Positions 1-9,580 of a DNA stretch of 64,000 bases are shown here, one piece after another. Origin of the DNA: Stutzerimonas balearica DSM 6083 (lineage in GTDB: Bacteria; Pseudomonadota; Gammaproteobacteria; Pseudomonadales; Pseudomonadaceae); NCBI RefSeq assembly GCF_000818015.1, contig NZ_CP007511.1, forward strand, positions 2,676,501 through 2,740,500. Reading direction: 5' to 3'. The stretch's first letter is position 1, and each line of letters starts with the position of its first letter. The translations under genes and the position numbers were made by a program. The notes under the pieces were generated by a model. That model made no database searches. It saw only the letters and a program-made list of their open reading frames with translations, and was not told where the DNA came from.

Positions 1-374
1 AACTGGCGAGCCAGCAGCACCTTGTCACTGGCGCCCCAATGCAGATACAGACCGAAGCCCAGCAAGGGCACCAGAAACGCCAGGATCAGCGGCACCGCGC
101 GTCCAAGGCGACCGCTACGCTGTGGCTCAGCCCCTTCGGTATCGCTCAGCAACTCGCGCGCAGCATCGGCCTTGCCTGCCTCGTACTGCGCCTCGGTAAG
201 CGTACCTGCCGCGAACTGCGCGGACAGTTCGTCCAGGCGCTCCTGATAGAGCGCGACGTTCAGTGCAGTACGGTCTTCTTCGGCCTGCGCCTTGCGGCCA
301 CGCATGATCGGCAGCAACAGAATGGCAAGGGCCGCCAGCAGCAACAGGCCGGCAGCGATCCAGAAATCGGTCAT
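1..374 (-). CDS. ccmI: CcmI, cytochrome c maturation protein (C-terminus cut by window edge)
   Basis: Reading leftwards from the ATG at 374, the frame stays open to the edge and gives 124 residues. It begins with a membrane helix (about residues 5-23), a charged loop with YQERLDEL and a second helix near residues 94-112. This is the layout of the N-terminal half of CcmI, the apocytochrome c chaperone that passes substrate to the heme ligation machinery at the periplasmic face. The start overlaps the ccmH stop by 4 bases. The periplasmic TPR region should lie beyond base 1. It is last in the visible ccm operon. Confidence 0.85.
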   Translation of the reverse strand, partial: MTDFWIAAGLLLLAALAILLLPIMRGRKAQAEEDRTALNVALYQERLDELSAQFAAGTLTEAQYEAGKADAARELLSDTEGAEPQRSGRLGRAVPLILAFLVPLLGFGLYLHWGASDKVLLARQ

Positions 375-844
375 GGCTCTTTCTTGTCCAGCAGGGAGGC
401 CAGGCGCTGGCGCTCGGCTTCGGTGAGAGTTTGGGCCGCAGGCGTGCTGTCCACGCGACGGCGGCGCACGATGATGAACGCCAGCACGCCAAGCCCGAGG
501 GTCAGCAGCGCGGCGGGCCCGTACCAGAGCAGCAGCGTGGTTTTGGTTACCGGCGGCCGATAGCGAACGAAGTCACCGTAGCGGGCAACCAGATAATCAA
601 TGATCTGGTCGTTGCTCTGGCCCTCCTCCAGCATGCGAAAGATCTCCTTGCGAAGATCCATTGCAATCGGCGCGTTTGAGTCGGCGATGTTCTGGTTCTG
701 GCACTTGGGGCAGCGCAGCTCTTCGGTGAGCGTCCGGTAGCGCTCACGTTCGGCTTCATCACGAAACTCGTAAGTATCGATTGCACCATAGGCCACGAGA
801 CTGATGAGCAAGCCGACGAACACGGCGAGGAGCGAGCGCATCAT
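371..844 (-). CDS. ccmH: CcmH, apocytochrome c thiol oxidoreductase
   Basis: 157 residues with an N-terminal signal/anchor helix (about 4-22), the family's redox motif LRCPKC (Cys45, Cys48) and a C-terminal membrane helix near residues 105-127. CcmH keeps the CXXCH cysteines of apocytochrome c reduced for heme attachment in the periplasm. The size fits the short, single-domain CcmH of organisms that carry a separate ccmI, which follows here. Start and stop overlap the neighbouring ccm genes by 4 bases, so translation is probably coupled. Confidence 0.95.
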   Translation of the reverse strand: MMRSLLAVFVGLLISLVAYGAIDTYEFRDEAERERYRTLTEELRCPKCQNQNIADSNAPIAMDLRKEIFRMLEEGQSNDQIIDYLVARYGDFVRYRPPVTKTTLLLWYGPAALLTLGLGVLAFIIVRRRRVDSTPAAQTLTEAERQRLASLLDKKEP

Positions 845-1374
845 TTTTCGTCCACCAGCGCCTGGTAAAGCGGCGCAAGCTGCTCACGCCAGACGCGCTC
901 GTCAATCACGCCAACGAACTTGTGGCGAATGACGCCCTGCTTGTCGATCAGGAACGTCTCGGGCGCGCCGTAGACACCCAGATCGAGCCCGAGCGAGCCC
1001 TGCTCATCACGGATGTCGAGCTGGTAAGGATTGTGAAACTCGCGCAGCCACTTGCGCGCAGCGGCATTGTCGTCCTTGTAATTGACGCCGTAGATCACCA
1101 CGCCCTGCTCTGCCAGCGCGTTCAGCACAGGGTGCTCGACCTTGCACGACACGCACCAGGTCGCCCATACGTTGAGCAGCGCCGGCTTGCCCTTGAGATC
1201 ATCCTGCGTGAGCAGCTGTTGCTCGTCGGTCACAGAAGGCAGCGAGAAAGCAGGCACCGGCTTGCCGATGAGGGCCGACGGCAATTCGGACGGATCGAGG
1301 AACAGCCCCCGGTAGAGGAACACCGCTACCACCAGGAATATCACCAGCGGTAGCAACAACAGCAGTCTTCTCAC
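841..1374 (-). CDS. ccmG: CcmG/DsbE, periplasmic thiol:disulfide oxidoreductase
   Basis: Thioredoxin-fold protein of 177 residues. One N-terminal membrane anchor (residues 3-20) is followed by the active site WCVSC (Cys74, Cys77) and the ccmG-type loop GVYGAPETF. It reduces the CcmH/apocytochrome disulfides. I chose the GTG at 1374 because AAGGAG lies six bases upstream and the codon begins one base after the ccmF stop. A GTG at 1410 would add 12 residues inside ccmF without a better ribosome site. Fourth from the distal end of the ccm operon. Confidence 0.93.
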   Translation of the reverse strand: MRRLLLLLPLVIFLVVAVFLYRGLFLDPSELPSALIGKPVPAFSLPSVTDEQQLLTQDDLKGKPALLNVWATWCVSCKVEHPVLNALAEQGVVIYGVNYKDDNAAARKWLREFHNPYQLDIRDEQGSLGLDLGVYGAPETFLIDKQGVIRHKFVGVIDERVWREQLAPLYQALVDEK

Positions 1375-1375
1375 A

Positions 1376-3349
1376 TCAGGCTCCTTGTCCTGCCAGCCCC
1401 AGCGCTTCACGCACCCGGGTCTTGACCTTCACTCGATAACGCCGGTCGCTCGCCGCCAGCACGCCGCCGAATGCCATCATCAGACCGCCGAGCCAGATCC
1501 AGCGTACGAAGGGCTTGATGTGCACGCGCACCGCCCAGGCACCATCGCCCAGTGGCTCACCGAGCGCCACGTAGAGATCGCGGGTAAATCCAGGGTCGAT
1601 ACCTGCTTCGGTCATCGGCATCTGCTGCACCGTGTAAAGCCGCTTTTCCGGATGCAACGTCGCGATCTGGCGCTCGCCATCGAACACGCGGACCGTAGCC
1701 CGATCGGAAGTAAAGTTCGGCCCTTCGTGGTGCTCGGCACCGTCGAAGACGAAATGGTAGCCACCCAGCTCGAGCGACTCGCCAGGCGCCAGACGCAGGT
1801 CCCGCTCCGCGCTCTGATGGCTGGTCAGCACCACGCCAATCGCGCAGACCGCAAGGCCCAGGTGCGCCAGGTGCATGCCCCAGTAGCTCGGGCTTAGGCC
1901 GCGTGCGCCTTTGACCAGTCCCTTGTGACGAGTCTTGTCGAGCAGGTCGCGCACTGCAGCCAGGACGACCCAGGCCGCCAGCAGACAGACCGCCAGCACA
2001 GCGAAATTGAAGTCACCGAAGACCAGCGAACCAAGGCCTCCAAGCACCACGGCCGCGATCAGCACCGGACCGAGCATGCCCAGCAGCCATTTCAGCGGCG
2101 TATCCTTCCAGCGCACCAGCACGCCAACACCGAGCGTCAGCATCAGTGCCGCCATCAAGGGCACGAACATGGCATTGAAATAGGGTGGCCCGACCGACAG
2201 CTTGGCACCGGAAATGGCGTCCAGCAGCAGCGGGTAAAGCGTGCCGAGCAGAATCATCGCAGTGGCCACGACCAGCAGCAGGTTGTTCACTAGCAACAGG
2301 GTTTCTCGCGACCAGAGCCCGAAGCCAACCTGACTCTTGACCACCGGCGCGCGCAGCGCGAACAGGGTCAGCGAGCTGCCGACCACGAGCAGCAGGAATA
2401 CCAGGACGAACACACCGCGCTCCGGATCGGTGGCGAACGCGTGCACCGAGGTCAGCACGCCGGAACGGACCAGGAAGGTGCCCAGCAGGCTGAGGGAGAA
2501 CGCGGCGATGGCGAGCAGGACCGTCCAGCTCTTGAACACTCCGCGCTTCTCGGTCACTGCCAGCGAGTGGATCAGCGCGGTACCGACCAGCCAGGGCATG
2601 AAGGAGGCATTTTCCACCGGATCCCAGAACCACCAGCCGCCCCAGCCGAGTTCATAGTAGGCCCACCACGAACCGAGCGAGATGCCGACACCGAGGAAGG
2701 CCCAGGCCACCAGCGTCCAGGGACGCGACCAGCGCGCCCAGGCGGCATCGAGGCGGCCGCCCAGCAAAGCGGCGATGGCAAAGGCAAAGGCCACCGAAAA
2801 GCCGACGTAACCCATGTAGAGCATCGGCGGGTGCACGATCAGGCCGAAATCCTGCAGCAGCGGATTGAGATCGCGCCCATCGCCCGGCGCCTGCGGCAAC
2901 AGGCGGGTAAACGGGTTGGAGGTGACGATGAGAAACAGCAGGAAGCCGACGCTGATCAACCCCATTACGCCGAGCACGCGCGCCAGCATGTCCTCCGGCA
3001 ATTGCCGCGAAAAGACCGCCACGGCAAAGGTCCAGCCGGACAGAATGAACGCCCAGAGCAGCAGCGAACCCTCGTGCGCCCCCCACACCGCACTGAACTT
3101 GTAATACCAGGGCAATGCGCTGTTGGAGTTCTGCGCCACGTAGGCGACTGAGAAGTCGTCGACCATGAACGCATAGCTCAGGCAAACGAAGGCGAAGGCG
3201 AGGAAAACGAACTGGCCATAGGCCGCCGGCTGCCCCAGCCCCATCCACATACGGTCGCCACGCCAAGCGCCGATCAGCGGCAGAGTCGCCTGCACGGCCG
3301 CCAGGCACAAGGCAAGGATCATGGCCAGATGGCCGAGCTCCGGAATCAT
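1376..3349 (-). CDS. ccmF: CcmF, heme lyase subunit
   Basis: 657 residues, polytopic throughout, with the tryptophan-rich periplasmic heme-handling motif [17 protein letters not shown] near residues 236-252 and conserved histidines in the flanking helices. CcmF, with CcmH and CcmI, takes heme from holo-CcmE and ligates it to apocytochrome c. The length matches the usual 640-670. Its start overlaps the ccmE stop by 4 bases. No frameshift or missing segment is visible. Confidence 0.97.
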   Translation of the reverse strand: MIPELGHLAMILALCLAAVQATLPLIGAWRGDRMWMGLGQPAAYGQFVFLAFAFVCLSYAFMVDDFSVAYVAQNSNSALPWYYKFSAVWGAHEGSLLLWAFILSGWTFAVAVFSRQLPEDMLARVLGVMGLISVGFLLFLIVTSNPFTRLLPQAPGDGRDLNPLLQDFGLIVHPPMLYMGYVGFSVAFAFAIAALLGGRLDAAWARWSRPWTLVAWAFLGVGISLGSWWAYYELGWGGWWFWDPVENASFMPWLVGTALIHSLAVTEKRGVFKSWTVLLAIAAFSLSLLGTFLVRSGVLTSVHAFATDPERGVFVLVFLLLVVGSSLTLFALRAPVVKSQVGFGLWSRETLLLVNNLLLVVATAMILLGTLYPLLLDAISGAKLSVGPPYFNAMFVPLMAALMLTLGVGVLVRWKDTPLKWLLGMLGPVLIAAVVLGGLGSLVFGDFNFAVLAVCLLAAWVVLAAVRDLLDKTRHKGLVKGARGLSPSYWGMHLAHLGLAVCAIGVVLTSHQSAERDLRLAPGESLELGGYHFVFDGAEHHEGPNFTSDRATVRVFDGERQIATLHPEKRLYTVQQMPMTEAGIDPGFTRDLYVALGEPLGDGAWAVRVHIKPFVRWIWLGGLMMAFGGVLAASDRRYRVKVKTRVREALGLAGQGA

Positions 3350-3813
3350 TTCTGATACTCCTGCTTGCCGCCTTCGTAGTGTTTCATCATGCCGCTCTTT
3401 TCCAGGGCCTGACTGACCTCCGGCGGCATGTAGTTTTCATCGTGCTTGGCCAGCACCTCATCGGCGACCAACACGCCCTCCTCGTTCACCCGTCCGAGCG
3501 CGACGATGCCCTGACCTTCACGGAACAGGTCAGGAAGGATGCCCTGATAGCGGATGGTCACCGTGGCGGCGCCATCGGTTACGCGAAAGGCCACGCTCAA
3601 CGAATCATTGCTGCGCTGTACCGACCCGTTCTCGACCAGGCCGCCTGCTCGAATACGCGTTCCCTGCGGCGCCTCGCCGGCCGCGATCTGGCTTGGCGTG
3701 TAGAACAGGTTGATGTTCTGCTGCAGCGCCGACAAGGCCAGGGCCACCGCGATGCCCACCCCGGCCAGGATCGCCAGGACGATGAACAGCCGCTTTTTGC
3801 GCACCGGATTCAC
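3346..3813 (-). CDS. ccmE: CcmE, periplasmic heme chaperone
   Basis: 155 residues: a basic N-terminus, a single membrane anchor at about 9-29, then the OB-fold domain. The heme-binding motif is present as HDENYMP, with His124 as the covalent heme-binding residue and Tyr128 nearby. CcmE accepts heme from the CcmABCD complex and gives it to CcmF. It overlaps both ccmD and ccmF by 4 bases, consistent with a tightly coupled operon. Confidence 0.97.
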   Translation of the reverse strand: MNPVRKKRLFIVLAILAGVGIAVALALSALQQNINLFYTPSQIAAGEAPQGTRIRAGGLVENGSVQRSNDSLSVAFRVTDGAATVTIRYQGILPDLFREGQGIVALGRVNEEGVLVADEVLAKHDENYMPPEVSQALEKSGMMKHYEGGKQEYQK

Positions 3814-3986
3814 TTCACTTCCTCCCGGCGCAAACGGCGCGCCTCTTCTTGCAGGTGACGCCGACGCGCCAGCAGCGGCAGCGCGACGTTGAGCAGCAGG
3901 ACCGCCAGGCTGATGCCGTAGGATGTCCAGACATAGACGCCATGGTTGCCCATGGCGACGAATTCGGCGAAGGATGAAAAATTCAC
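3810..3986 (-). CDS. ccmD: CcmD, small membrane subunit of heme exporter
   Basis: 58 residues with one membrane helix (about 18-40) followed by a strongly basic cytoplasmic tail, and the family's [15 protein letters not shown] segment at residues 6-20. CcmD helps release holo-CcmE from the CcmABC complex. The start is a GTG at 3986 that overlaps the ccmC stop as GTGA. An upstream extension to 4202 would lie wholly inside ccmC and has no CcmD-like sequence, so it was not used. Confidence 0.92.
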   Translation of the reverse strand: MNFSSFAEFVAMGNHGVYVWTSYGISLAVLLLNVALPLLARRRHLQEEARRLRREEVK

Positions 3987-4750
3987 GCGTCTTTCCCCAC
4001 CAGCGTTCTGATCTCGGACTTCACCCAGCTGCTGCGCGACTCGCGTCGCAGCACTTCCAGACGCATGCGCATCAACAGCACCGTGGCGAAGAAGCAGTAG
4101 AAGCCGATCACCATGATCAGCAGCGGCAGCCACATTTCCACGGGCATCGCCGGCTTTTCGGTGATCTTGAACGTCGCCGGCTGGTGCAGTGTGTTCCACC
4201 ACTCGACCGAATACTTGATGATCGGGATATTCACCACGCCGACGATCGCCAGGACCGCGCAGGCCTTCGCCGCACTGTCACGGTTGCTGATCGCCTGACC
4301 GAGCGCAATGACACCGAAGTACAGGAACAGAAGGATGAGCATGGAGGTCAGCCGAGCATCCCAGACCCACCAGGCGCCCCAGGTCGGCTTGCCCCACACC
4401 GCGCCGGTGAGCAAGGCGATGAAGGTCATCCAGGCGCCGATCGGCGCAGCCTGCTGCAGGGCGACATCGGCGAGTTTCATTTTCCAGATCAGCCCGACCG
4501 CACCCGCCACGGCGAGCATTACGTAGACCGACTGGGCGAGAAACGCGGCGGGCACATGGATGTAGATGATCCGAAAGCTGTTGCCCTGCTGGTAGTCCTG
4601 CGGCGCGAAGGCCAAGGCCCAAACGGTACCAACGACGATCAGAACCCCGGCTGCCCAGGCGAACCAGGGCAACCAGCGGCCACTGATTTCGTAGAACCAT
4701 TTGGGCGAACCCAGCTTGTGAAACCACGTCCAATTCATCGCAAGACTCAT
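3983..4750 (-). CDS. ccmC: CcmC, heme delivery protein
   Basis: 255 residues with about six membrane helices and the WWD-family signature ([14 protein letters not shown], around residues 124-137). It loads heme onto the CcmE histidine at the outer face of the inner membrane. Start choice is between the ATG at 4750 (MSLAMNW) and an internal ATG four codons on; I kept the longer. 41 bases separate it from ccmB, the widest gap in this operon. Confidence 0.95.
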   Translation of the reverse strand: MSLAMNWTWFHKLGSPKWFYEISGRWLPWFAWAAGVLIVVGTVWALAFAPQDYQQGNSFRIIYIHVPAAFLAQSVYVMLAVAGAVGLIWKMKLADVALQQAAPIGAWMTFIALLTGAVWGKPTWGAWWVWDARLTSMLILLFLYFGVIALGQAISNRDSAAKACAVLAIVGVVNIPIIKYSVEWWNTLHQPATFKITEKPAMPVEMWLPLLIMVIGFYCFFATVLLMRMRLEVLRRESRSSWVKSEIRTLVGKDA

Positions 4751-4791
4751 CGCTAGGGGAGGCTCTCAGGGCCTCCGACTGTCGGAAAACC

Positions 4792-5463
4792 TCATTCGCC
4801 GACGCTGATTCTCAGGCCAGCGGCGATTGCAAAGGGGGTCAGAGTAACCGCCAGGGCGGTCAGGCTGGCCAGCCACAACAGATGACCGGCCGCCGGCAAT
4901 CCCTGCAGCGCCGCCTGGAGTGCCCCGCTGCCAAGAATCAGTACCGGGATATACAGCGGCAGAATCAGCAAGGCCAGCAACAGGCCGCCCCGCTTGAGAC
5001 CGACGGTCAGTGCCGCACCAACCGCGCCGAGCAGGCTGAGAATGGGCGTTCCCAGCAGCAACGACAGCAGGAGCACCGGCAGGGTGCGAAGCGGCAGGCC
5101 CAGCATCATGCCGAGCAGCGGCGCCAGTAAAACCAGCGCCAGACCGGAAAAGACCCAGTGTGCCAGCACCTTGGCAAGCACCAGAAGCGGCAGAGGGTGC
5201 GGCGAAACGACCCACTGCTCCAGAGAGCCATCCTCGAAATCGCTACGGAACAGCCCGTCCAGCGAGAGCAGCACGGCCAGCAATGCCGCTACCCAGACCA
5301 GGCCCGGCGAAATGCTCTGCAACAGTTGCGACTCCGGGCCGACAGCCAGAGGGAACAGCGCGATGACGATGGCGAAGAACACCAAGGGGTTGGCCAGCTC
5401 TGCCGGCCGACGGAACAACAGGCGGCTTTCGCGTGCCAGCAGTAGCGTGAAGACGTTACTCAT
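4792..5463 (-). CDS. ccmB: CcmB, heme exporter membrane subunit
   Basis: 223 residues, almost wholly hydrophobic, with six likely membrane helices and the conserved N-terminal [20 protein letters not shown] block. This is the permease partner of the ATPase CcmA in the complex that frees heme-loaded CcmE. The length equals the family norm. The start overlaps the ccmA stop by 4 bases. Confidence 0.95.
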   Translation of the reverse strand: MSNVFTLLLARESRLLFRRPAELANPLVFFAIVIALFPLAVGPESQLLQSISPGLVWVAALLAVLLSLDGLFRSDFEDGSLEQWVVSPHPLPLLVLAKVLAHWVFSGLALVLLAPLLGMMLGLPLRTLPVLLLSLLLGTPILSLLGAVGAALTVGLKRGGLLLALLILPLYIPVLILGSGALQAALQGLPAAGHLLWLASLTALAVTLTPFAIAAGLRISVGE

Positions 5464-6095
5464 GCCGCGCGCTGCCCCAGGTCGAGTTCACGGTAGCCGG
5501 AGGGCGTCTGCGCCAGGCTGTGATGGGTGGTCAGCACCACCAGTCCGCCCGCCTCGCAGTGCTGGGTCAGGTGCGCCTCGAGCTGGGCGACCCCGAGCTT
5601 GTCCAGCGCGGTAAAGGGCTCGTCGAGGACCCACAAGGGCGGCGGCGCGAGATAGAGTCGGGCCAGCGCGACTCGACGCTGCTGGCCGGCCGACAAGGTA
5701 TGACAGGGCACATCTTCGAAACCACGCAGTCCGACGTTGGCCAGCGCCTGCCAGATGGCCTCTCGCTCGGCGGGCTGATGCAGCGCACAGAGCCAGCTGA
5801 GGTTTTCTTCTGCGGTGAGCAGCCCCTTGATACCGGCTGCGTGCCCGATCCACAGGAGGTTGCGCGCCAGCTCGCCCCGTTGGGCCTGTAACGGCGCGCC
5901 CTTGAGCAGCACCTCGCCGGCAGTCGGTTGCATCAGACCGCAGAGCAAGCGCAACAGGCTGGTCTTGCCACTGCCGTTGGGCCCGGCAATCTGCAGCATG
6001 TCGCCACGATCCAGGCGGAGATCCAGCCGCTCGAACAACAGACGCCAGTCCCGCTCGCAGGCGAGCGCCACGGCTTCGAGAAAGGGTGTTGTCAC
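5460..6095 (-). CDS. ccmA: CcmA, heme exporter ATP-binding subunit
   Basis: 211-residue ABC ATPase: Walker [10 protein letters not shown] near residues 38-46, signature [14 protein letters not shown] near 135, Walker [13 protein letters not shown] near 153, and the H-loop TTHH near 189. It energises release of holo-CcmE by CcmBCD. It is the first gene of the minus-strand ccm operon and lies 135 bases from the divergent FliK-like gene at 6231. Confidence 0.96.
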   Translation of the reverse strand: MTTPFLEAVALACERDWRLLFERLDLRLDRGDMLQIAGPNGSGKTSLLRLLCGLMQPTAGEVLLKGAPLQAQRGELARNLLWIGHAAGIKGLLTAEENLSWLCALHQPAEREAIWQALANVGLRGFEDVPCHTLSAGQQRRVALARLYLAPPPLWVLDEPFTALDKLGVAQLEAHLTQHCEAGGLVVLTTHHSLAQTPSGYRELDLGQRAA

Positions 6096-6161
6096 GCTGG
6101 CGGCACCTCAAGATGGAAAAAGCTCAGCCGCTATACTCTGGCGGCTGGCCGGGCGGTCGCG

Positions 6162-6167
6162 ATTATA
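6162..6167 (-). promoter_or_regulatory. candidate -10 box for the ccm operon
   Basis: On the minus strand this is a perfect TATAAT about 67 bases upstream of the ccmA start. The -35 region at 17-bp spacing is poor (CTTCGG), so it is a candidate only. The 135-base gap holds the control region for both ccmA and the divergent gene. Confidence 0.35.
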
Positions 6168-6230
6168 CATGCCAGGCTCTCGTGCCGAAGGCAGCGAACG
6201 CGAAAGGTTGTAAGCGCATTTGAGGGGAAG

Positions 6231-7760
6231 ATGACCGAGATCAAGAGCGTCCAGGCCATGCCGCCGGCAGCTGCCGTGCGCAACAGCACGGCAGCCGTGG
6301 ATCTCGCCTTGCGCCTGCTACAGCCCATGCAAGGTCTGCTCGGTCCTGGCGAGACCGCTGAGGCCGAGGTCGTATCGATCAAGGAAGCGCTGCAGAGCTT
6401 TCAGCTGGTACTGCGCCTGACACAGGAGAACGGTCGGCAGACCACGCTTGAGGCTACCAGCACCAAGCCCGTCCTGCCCGGCGCGACCTACGCAGTCGCG
6501 GCGCTCTCCGACAGCCGACTCATGGCACAACTGCAACCTGGGCGCAGCCAGCCGCTGCAGAGTATTGACCTCTCGCTGCTGCCGGTCGGCACGGTCATTC
6601 AGGGCAAGGTCGTCGGCAGCGCCCAGCTGACCGATGCCAGTGGTCGTCCCAGCTTTCAGATTGCGTTCAAGCTGCTCGACACCCCGCTGTCCGGGCAGAC
6701 GATGCTGATCGAGTCCAGCCGCCCGCTGGCGCTGGGCAGCCTGATGACCGCTCAGGTTCAGGGCGGGCAGGCGCTGAACTTCATTCCGCTCGGCGGCCTG
6801 CTTGACCAGTTGCAGCTATCCCAGCACCTCGCGGCGCAGCAAGGTCGACAGGCTTCGCTCGAAGGGGTTTTCCATGCCCTGCAGGGCATGGGCAACAACC
6901 TGCCGGAAAATTTGCGCAGCACGGTGTCGCAGTTGCTCGGGCTCGTGCCCGATGTCGAACAGCTCGGCGACCCGAAAACCCTCGCCCAGACATTGAGCGC
7001 GAGCGGCGTCTTCCTCGAGGCGCGCCTGCTCGCCGGACTCACAGGTAGCGCCCCGGCCGATGTCAAGGCACTGCTGCTCCGGCTGCTGGCGCAGCTGCCA
7101 ACCCAGCCAACCAGCACGCCGCAGCTGGCGGCGCAATCAGGCGCCGGCTTCGGTCAGGCGTTGCCCGCCTTCGCGCGTCAGGCGCTCGGCGCCCTCGGCC
7201 AGGCCAACACCCAGCAACTGGCCCTCAATTTCCCCTTGGGCGCCAGGCTCCCGGCCGGCATGGAAGAAGAAGCCGACCTGGAAATGCTTCTCAAACTGGC
7301 CGCCGCCGCCGTTTCGCGTCTGCAGACCCACCAGCTCTCGAGCCTGGCGCAAACGCACGTCACCCCGGACGGCAGCCAGTTGACCACCTGGCAACTGGAG
7401 TTGCCCATGCGCGATCGCCAGGACGTCGTGCCGCTGCAGATCAAGCTACAACGTGAGGCGCCAGCGCGCGAAAACAGCAAGGAGCAGCCTGAGCCCTTGT
7501 GGCGTGTGGAACTGGCATTTGATCTCGCGCCGCTGGGCCCGCTGCAGGTCCAGGCTCAACTCCAGCGCGGCTGCCTGTCCAGCCAGCTCTGGGCGGAACG
7601 GGCGAGCACCGCAAGCCTGGTCAGCGCCGAGCTCGAACACTTGCGCGAACGCCTGCTGTCAGCGGGCCTGCAAGTCGGCCAGCTCGACTGCCGCCAAGGT
7701 ACGCCGCCCCAAGGCCCACGCACTTCGCTGGAGCAACGCTTCGTGGACGAAACCGCATGA
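6231..7760 (+). CDS. FliK-like flagellar hook-length control family protein
   Basis: 509 residues from the ATG at 6231, which follows GAGGGGAAG. The body is rich in Ala, Leu, Gln and Pro; the C-terminal 100 residues (about 390-500: LPMRDRQDVVPLQIKL ... LWRVELAFDLAPLGPLQVQAQL) resemble the FliK C-terminal fold that contacts FlhB. This is not the main fliK, which lies at 29173-30432. Its stop overlaps the next gene's start as ATGA, and that gene is a small FlhB-like protein, so the two probably act as a pair at the export gate. The exact role is inferred. Confidence 0.75.
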   Translation: MTEIKSVQAMPPAAAVRNSTAAVDLALRLLQPMQGLLGPGETAEAEVVSIKEALQSFQLVLRLTQENGRQTTLEATSTKPVLPGATYAVAALSDSRLMAQLQPGRSQPLQSIDLSLLPVGTVIQGKVVGSAQLTDASGRPSFQIAFKLLDTPLSGQTMLIESSRPLALGSLMTAQVQGGQALNFIPLGGLLDQLQLSQHLAAQQGRQASLEGVFHALQGMGNNLPENLRSTVSQLLGLVPDVEQLGDPKTLAQTLSASGVFLEARLLAGLTGSAPADVKALLLRLLAQLPTQPTSTPQLAAQSGAGFGQALPAFARQALGALGQANTQQLALNFPLGARLPAGMEEEADLEMLLKLAAAAVSRLQTHQLSSLAQTHVTPDGSQLTTWQLELPMRDRQDVVPLQIKLQREAPARENSKEQPEPLWRVELAFDLAPLGPLQVQAQLQRGCLSSQLWAERASTASLVSAELEHLRERLLSAGLQVGQLDCRQGTPPQGPRTSLEQRFVDETA

Positions 7761-8089
7761 CCACCTCCCCGCCCCGCCAGGCCATCGCCCTTAACTACGA
7801 TGGCCAGAACACCCCGACGCTAACCGCCAAGGGTGACGACGAGTTGGCAGAGGCCATTCTCGCGCTGGCGCGCGAACATGAGGTTCCCATCTACGAAAAT
7901 GCTGACCTGGTGCGCCTGCTGGCGCGCATGGAACTGGGGGACGCGATCCCCGAGTCGCTTTATCGCACCATCGCCGAAATCATCGCGTTCGCCTGGTACC
8001 TCAAGGGCAAGTGCCCTGCCGGGTTCGAACCCAATCCTGGCGAGCCGGCAGCGCCTCAGCGTCCTATGCTCACGGGCCCAAAGCACTGA
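7757..8089 (+). CDS. FlhB-like C-terminal domain protein (FlhX/YscU-type)
   Basis: 110 residues that align with the cytoplasmic FlhB domain just after the autocleavage site: QAIALNYDG, then LAREHEVPIYENADLVRLLARMELGDAIPESLYRTIAEIIAFAWYL, compared with HFAVALKYDA ... IPAGLYLAVAQVLAYVYQL in FlhB at 23401-24537. There are no membrane helices and no NPTH. Such stand-alone domains are known near flagellar genes and can stand in for the cleaved FlhB fragment in substrate switching; that function is inferred here. Translationally coupled to the FliK-like gene upstream. The last 20 bases overlap the 3' end of the opposite-strand rhodanese gene. Confidence 0.85.
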   Translation: MTTSPPRQAIALNYDGQNTPTLTAKGDDELAEAILALAREHEVPIYENADLVRLLARMELGDAIPESLYRTIAEIIAFAWYLKGKCPAGFEPNPGEPAAPQRPMLTGPKH

Positions 8090-8507
8090 AGTAGGTCAGT
8101 TCCTCTGCCCCACTGGCCTGCGGCAGGTCGGCCAGTTGCCAGGCGAAATAGCCTTCGCGGAAGTAGAACACCTGCTCGTAGCCCCAGGCGACCGCCATCT
8201 GCGCTGCCAGCGCACCGCTGGGGCAGACTTCGCTGTCGCAATAGACAACGAGCGGCGCATGGCGCGGCAGGTCTGCCGAGGCAAGGCTTTGGAAACGGGT
8301 CGCCAGATCCAGATGCAGGGCCCCCTGAATGTGTCCCCAGGCCCACTCACGCTCCGGCCGCACGTCGACGAAGATTGCGCCCAGCTCGTGCAGCTGCCTG
8401 GCCTGGGCGATATTCACGGTCAGCGCACCGGCCACCGAATCCGGCGCCTCGCCGGCCTGGACGCCAGCCGGTACCAGCACGAAGAACAGCATCAGAATAC
8501 GCAGCAT
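8070..8507 (-). CDS. periplasmic rhodanese-like sulfurtransferase
   Basis: 145 residues. A signal peptide (1-19, ending GVQA) precedes a single rhodanese domain: FVDVRPEREWAWGHIQGALHLDL and the active-site loop VVYCDSEVCPSG with the expected cysteine. It probably handles sulfur or thiol transfer in the periplasm; the substrate is unknown. The ATG at 8507 follows GGAGGAGG and was preferred over an upstream start at 8591 lacking a signal peptide. It is the last gene of the minus-strand chemotaxis run; its end overlaps the converging flhX-like gene by 20 bases. Confidence 0.85.
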   Translation of the reverse strand: MLRILMLFFVLVPAGVQAGEAPDSVAGALTVNIAQARQLHELGAIFVDVRPEREWAWGHIQGALHLDLATRFQSLASADLPRHAPLVVYCDSEVCPSGALAAQMAVAWGYEQVFYFREGYFAWQLADLPQASGAEELTYFSALGP

Positions 8508-8609
8508 CGCTCCTCCTCCCTGTTGATCAGGGGGCAGCGGACCAAGGGTCGATATGCGTTGGAGGGTGACGCAGCAGCCACGGTTCCGCACTACGGGGAA
8601 TCCGATGGC

Positions 8610-9023
8610 TCAGGGCTTTTGTCGGGCCTTGTGCAGCTTGCTCATGAGTTCGGCTTCGGACTGCGACAGCCCGCAGGATTGCGTCAGATCATCGACGCTG
8701 GCGCCCATGCCAACCAGCTTGGCGGCCTGGGAGAAGGAAAAATTGTTCGGGTCACGCTGCTCGAGCTGGACCATCCGCTCGGGCAGCGGCGACACCACAC
8801 GATTGAGTTCATCGAGCCGCTCGCCCATGCGCATGCTGCCTTCGGCGAATACCTCCAGCTGCTGGGCGAGCTCCTTGATCCGTCGATCGCGGATCGCGTC
8901 GCGCTTGGCCTGCTCCTCCGCCTGGCGCCGCTGCTGCTTGAGCAGCCACAGGCAGAAGCCGAGCAAGCCCAGGCACCCCACCGCCAAGGCTACGACCGAC
9001 GCGACCAGCGACAGGATCAGCAT
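8610..9023 (-). CDS. DUF2802 family membrane protein
   Basis: 137 residues: one N-terminal membrane helix (2-27), a long charged coiled coil (28-85, many Arg/Glu/Gln) and a C-terminal helix-turn-helix-like stretch (AKLVGMGASVDDLTQSCGLSQSEAELMSKLHKA, longer segments split: residues about 102-134). The family is regularly found beside cheW in pseudomonads. Function is not established. It starts 3 bases after the cheW stop, so co-transcription is likely. Confidence 0.85.
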   Translation of the reverse strand: MLILSLVASVVALAVGCLGLLGFCLWLLKQQRRQAEEQAKRDAIRDRRIKELAQQLEVFAEGSMRMGERLDELNRVVSPLPERMVQLEQRDPNNFSFSQAAKLVGMGASVDDLTQSCGLSQSEAELMSKLHKARQKP

Positions 9024-9026
9024 GTA

Positions 9027-9506
9027 TCAGATGCTCTCAAGTTCCGCCCATTCTTCTTCGCTCATCATCTTGTCGAGTTCGACCAGAATCAGCAGTTCGC
9101 CGTTCTTGTTGCACACGCCCTGGATGAACTTGGCCGACTCGTCATTACCGACGTTCGGCGCCGTCTCGATCTCCGACTGCCGCAGGTAGACCACCTCGGC
9201 GACGCTATCGACCATGATGCCGATCACCTGGCGGTCGGCCTCGATGATGACGATACGAGTATTGTCGCTGACCGGGGCCGGCGCCAGGCCGAAGCGCTGA
9301 CGGGTGTCGATCACGGTCACCACGTTGCCACGCAGGTTGATGATGCCCAGCACATAGCTCGGCGCACCGGGGACCGGCGCGATTTCGCTATAGCGCAGCA
9401 CTTCCTGGACCTGCATCACGTTGATGCCATAGGTCTCGTTATCCAGACGGAACGTCACCCACTGCAGTACGGGATCTTCGGCACCCTGCGCGGAAGTCAT
9501 CTTCAT
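9027..9506 (-). CDS. cheW: CheW, chemotaxis coupling protein
   Basis: 159-residue single CheW domain with VQEVLRYSEIAPVPG, YVLGIINLRGNVVTVID and the C-terminal LDKMMSEEEW. It bridges CheA to chemoreceptors in the cytoplasmic array. It lies downstream of parP in the order parC-parP-cheW found in polar flagellated gammaproteobacteria. The ATG at 9506 (MKM) follows GGAGAAGG; the second Met is two codons on. Confidence 0.96.
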   Translation of the reverse strand: MKMTSAQGAEDPVLQWVTFRLDNETYGINVMQVQEVLRYSEIAPVPGAPSYVLGIINLRGNVVTVIDTRQRFGLAPAPVSDNTRIVIIEADRQVIGIMVDSVAEVVYLRQSEIETAPNVGNDESAKFIQGVCNKNGELLILVELDKMMSEEEWAELESI

Positions 9507-9580
9507 AGTCTCACCTTCTCCAGAACCGCAACGGCGGTCGTCTTATCGGGGGCGGGCAGTGCCCGCGGCAAATGGGTTAC

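Noticed and set aside
5928..6230. Upstream extension of the FliK-like gene
   Set aside because: It reads through ccmA and the divergent promoter gap with no FliK-like sequence; the ATG at 6231 has a good ribosome site.
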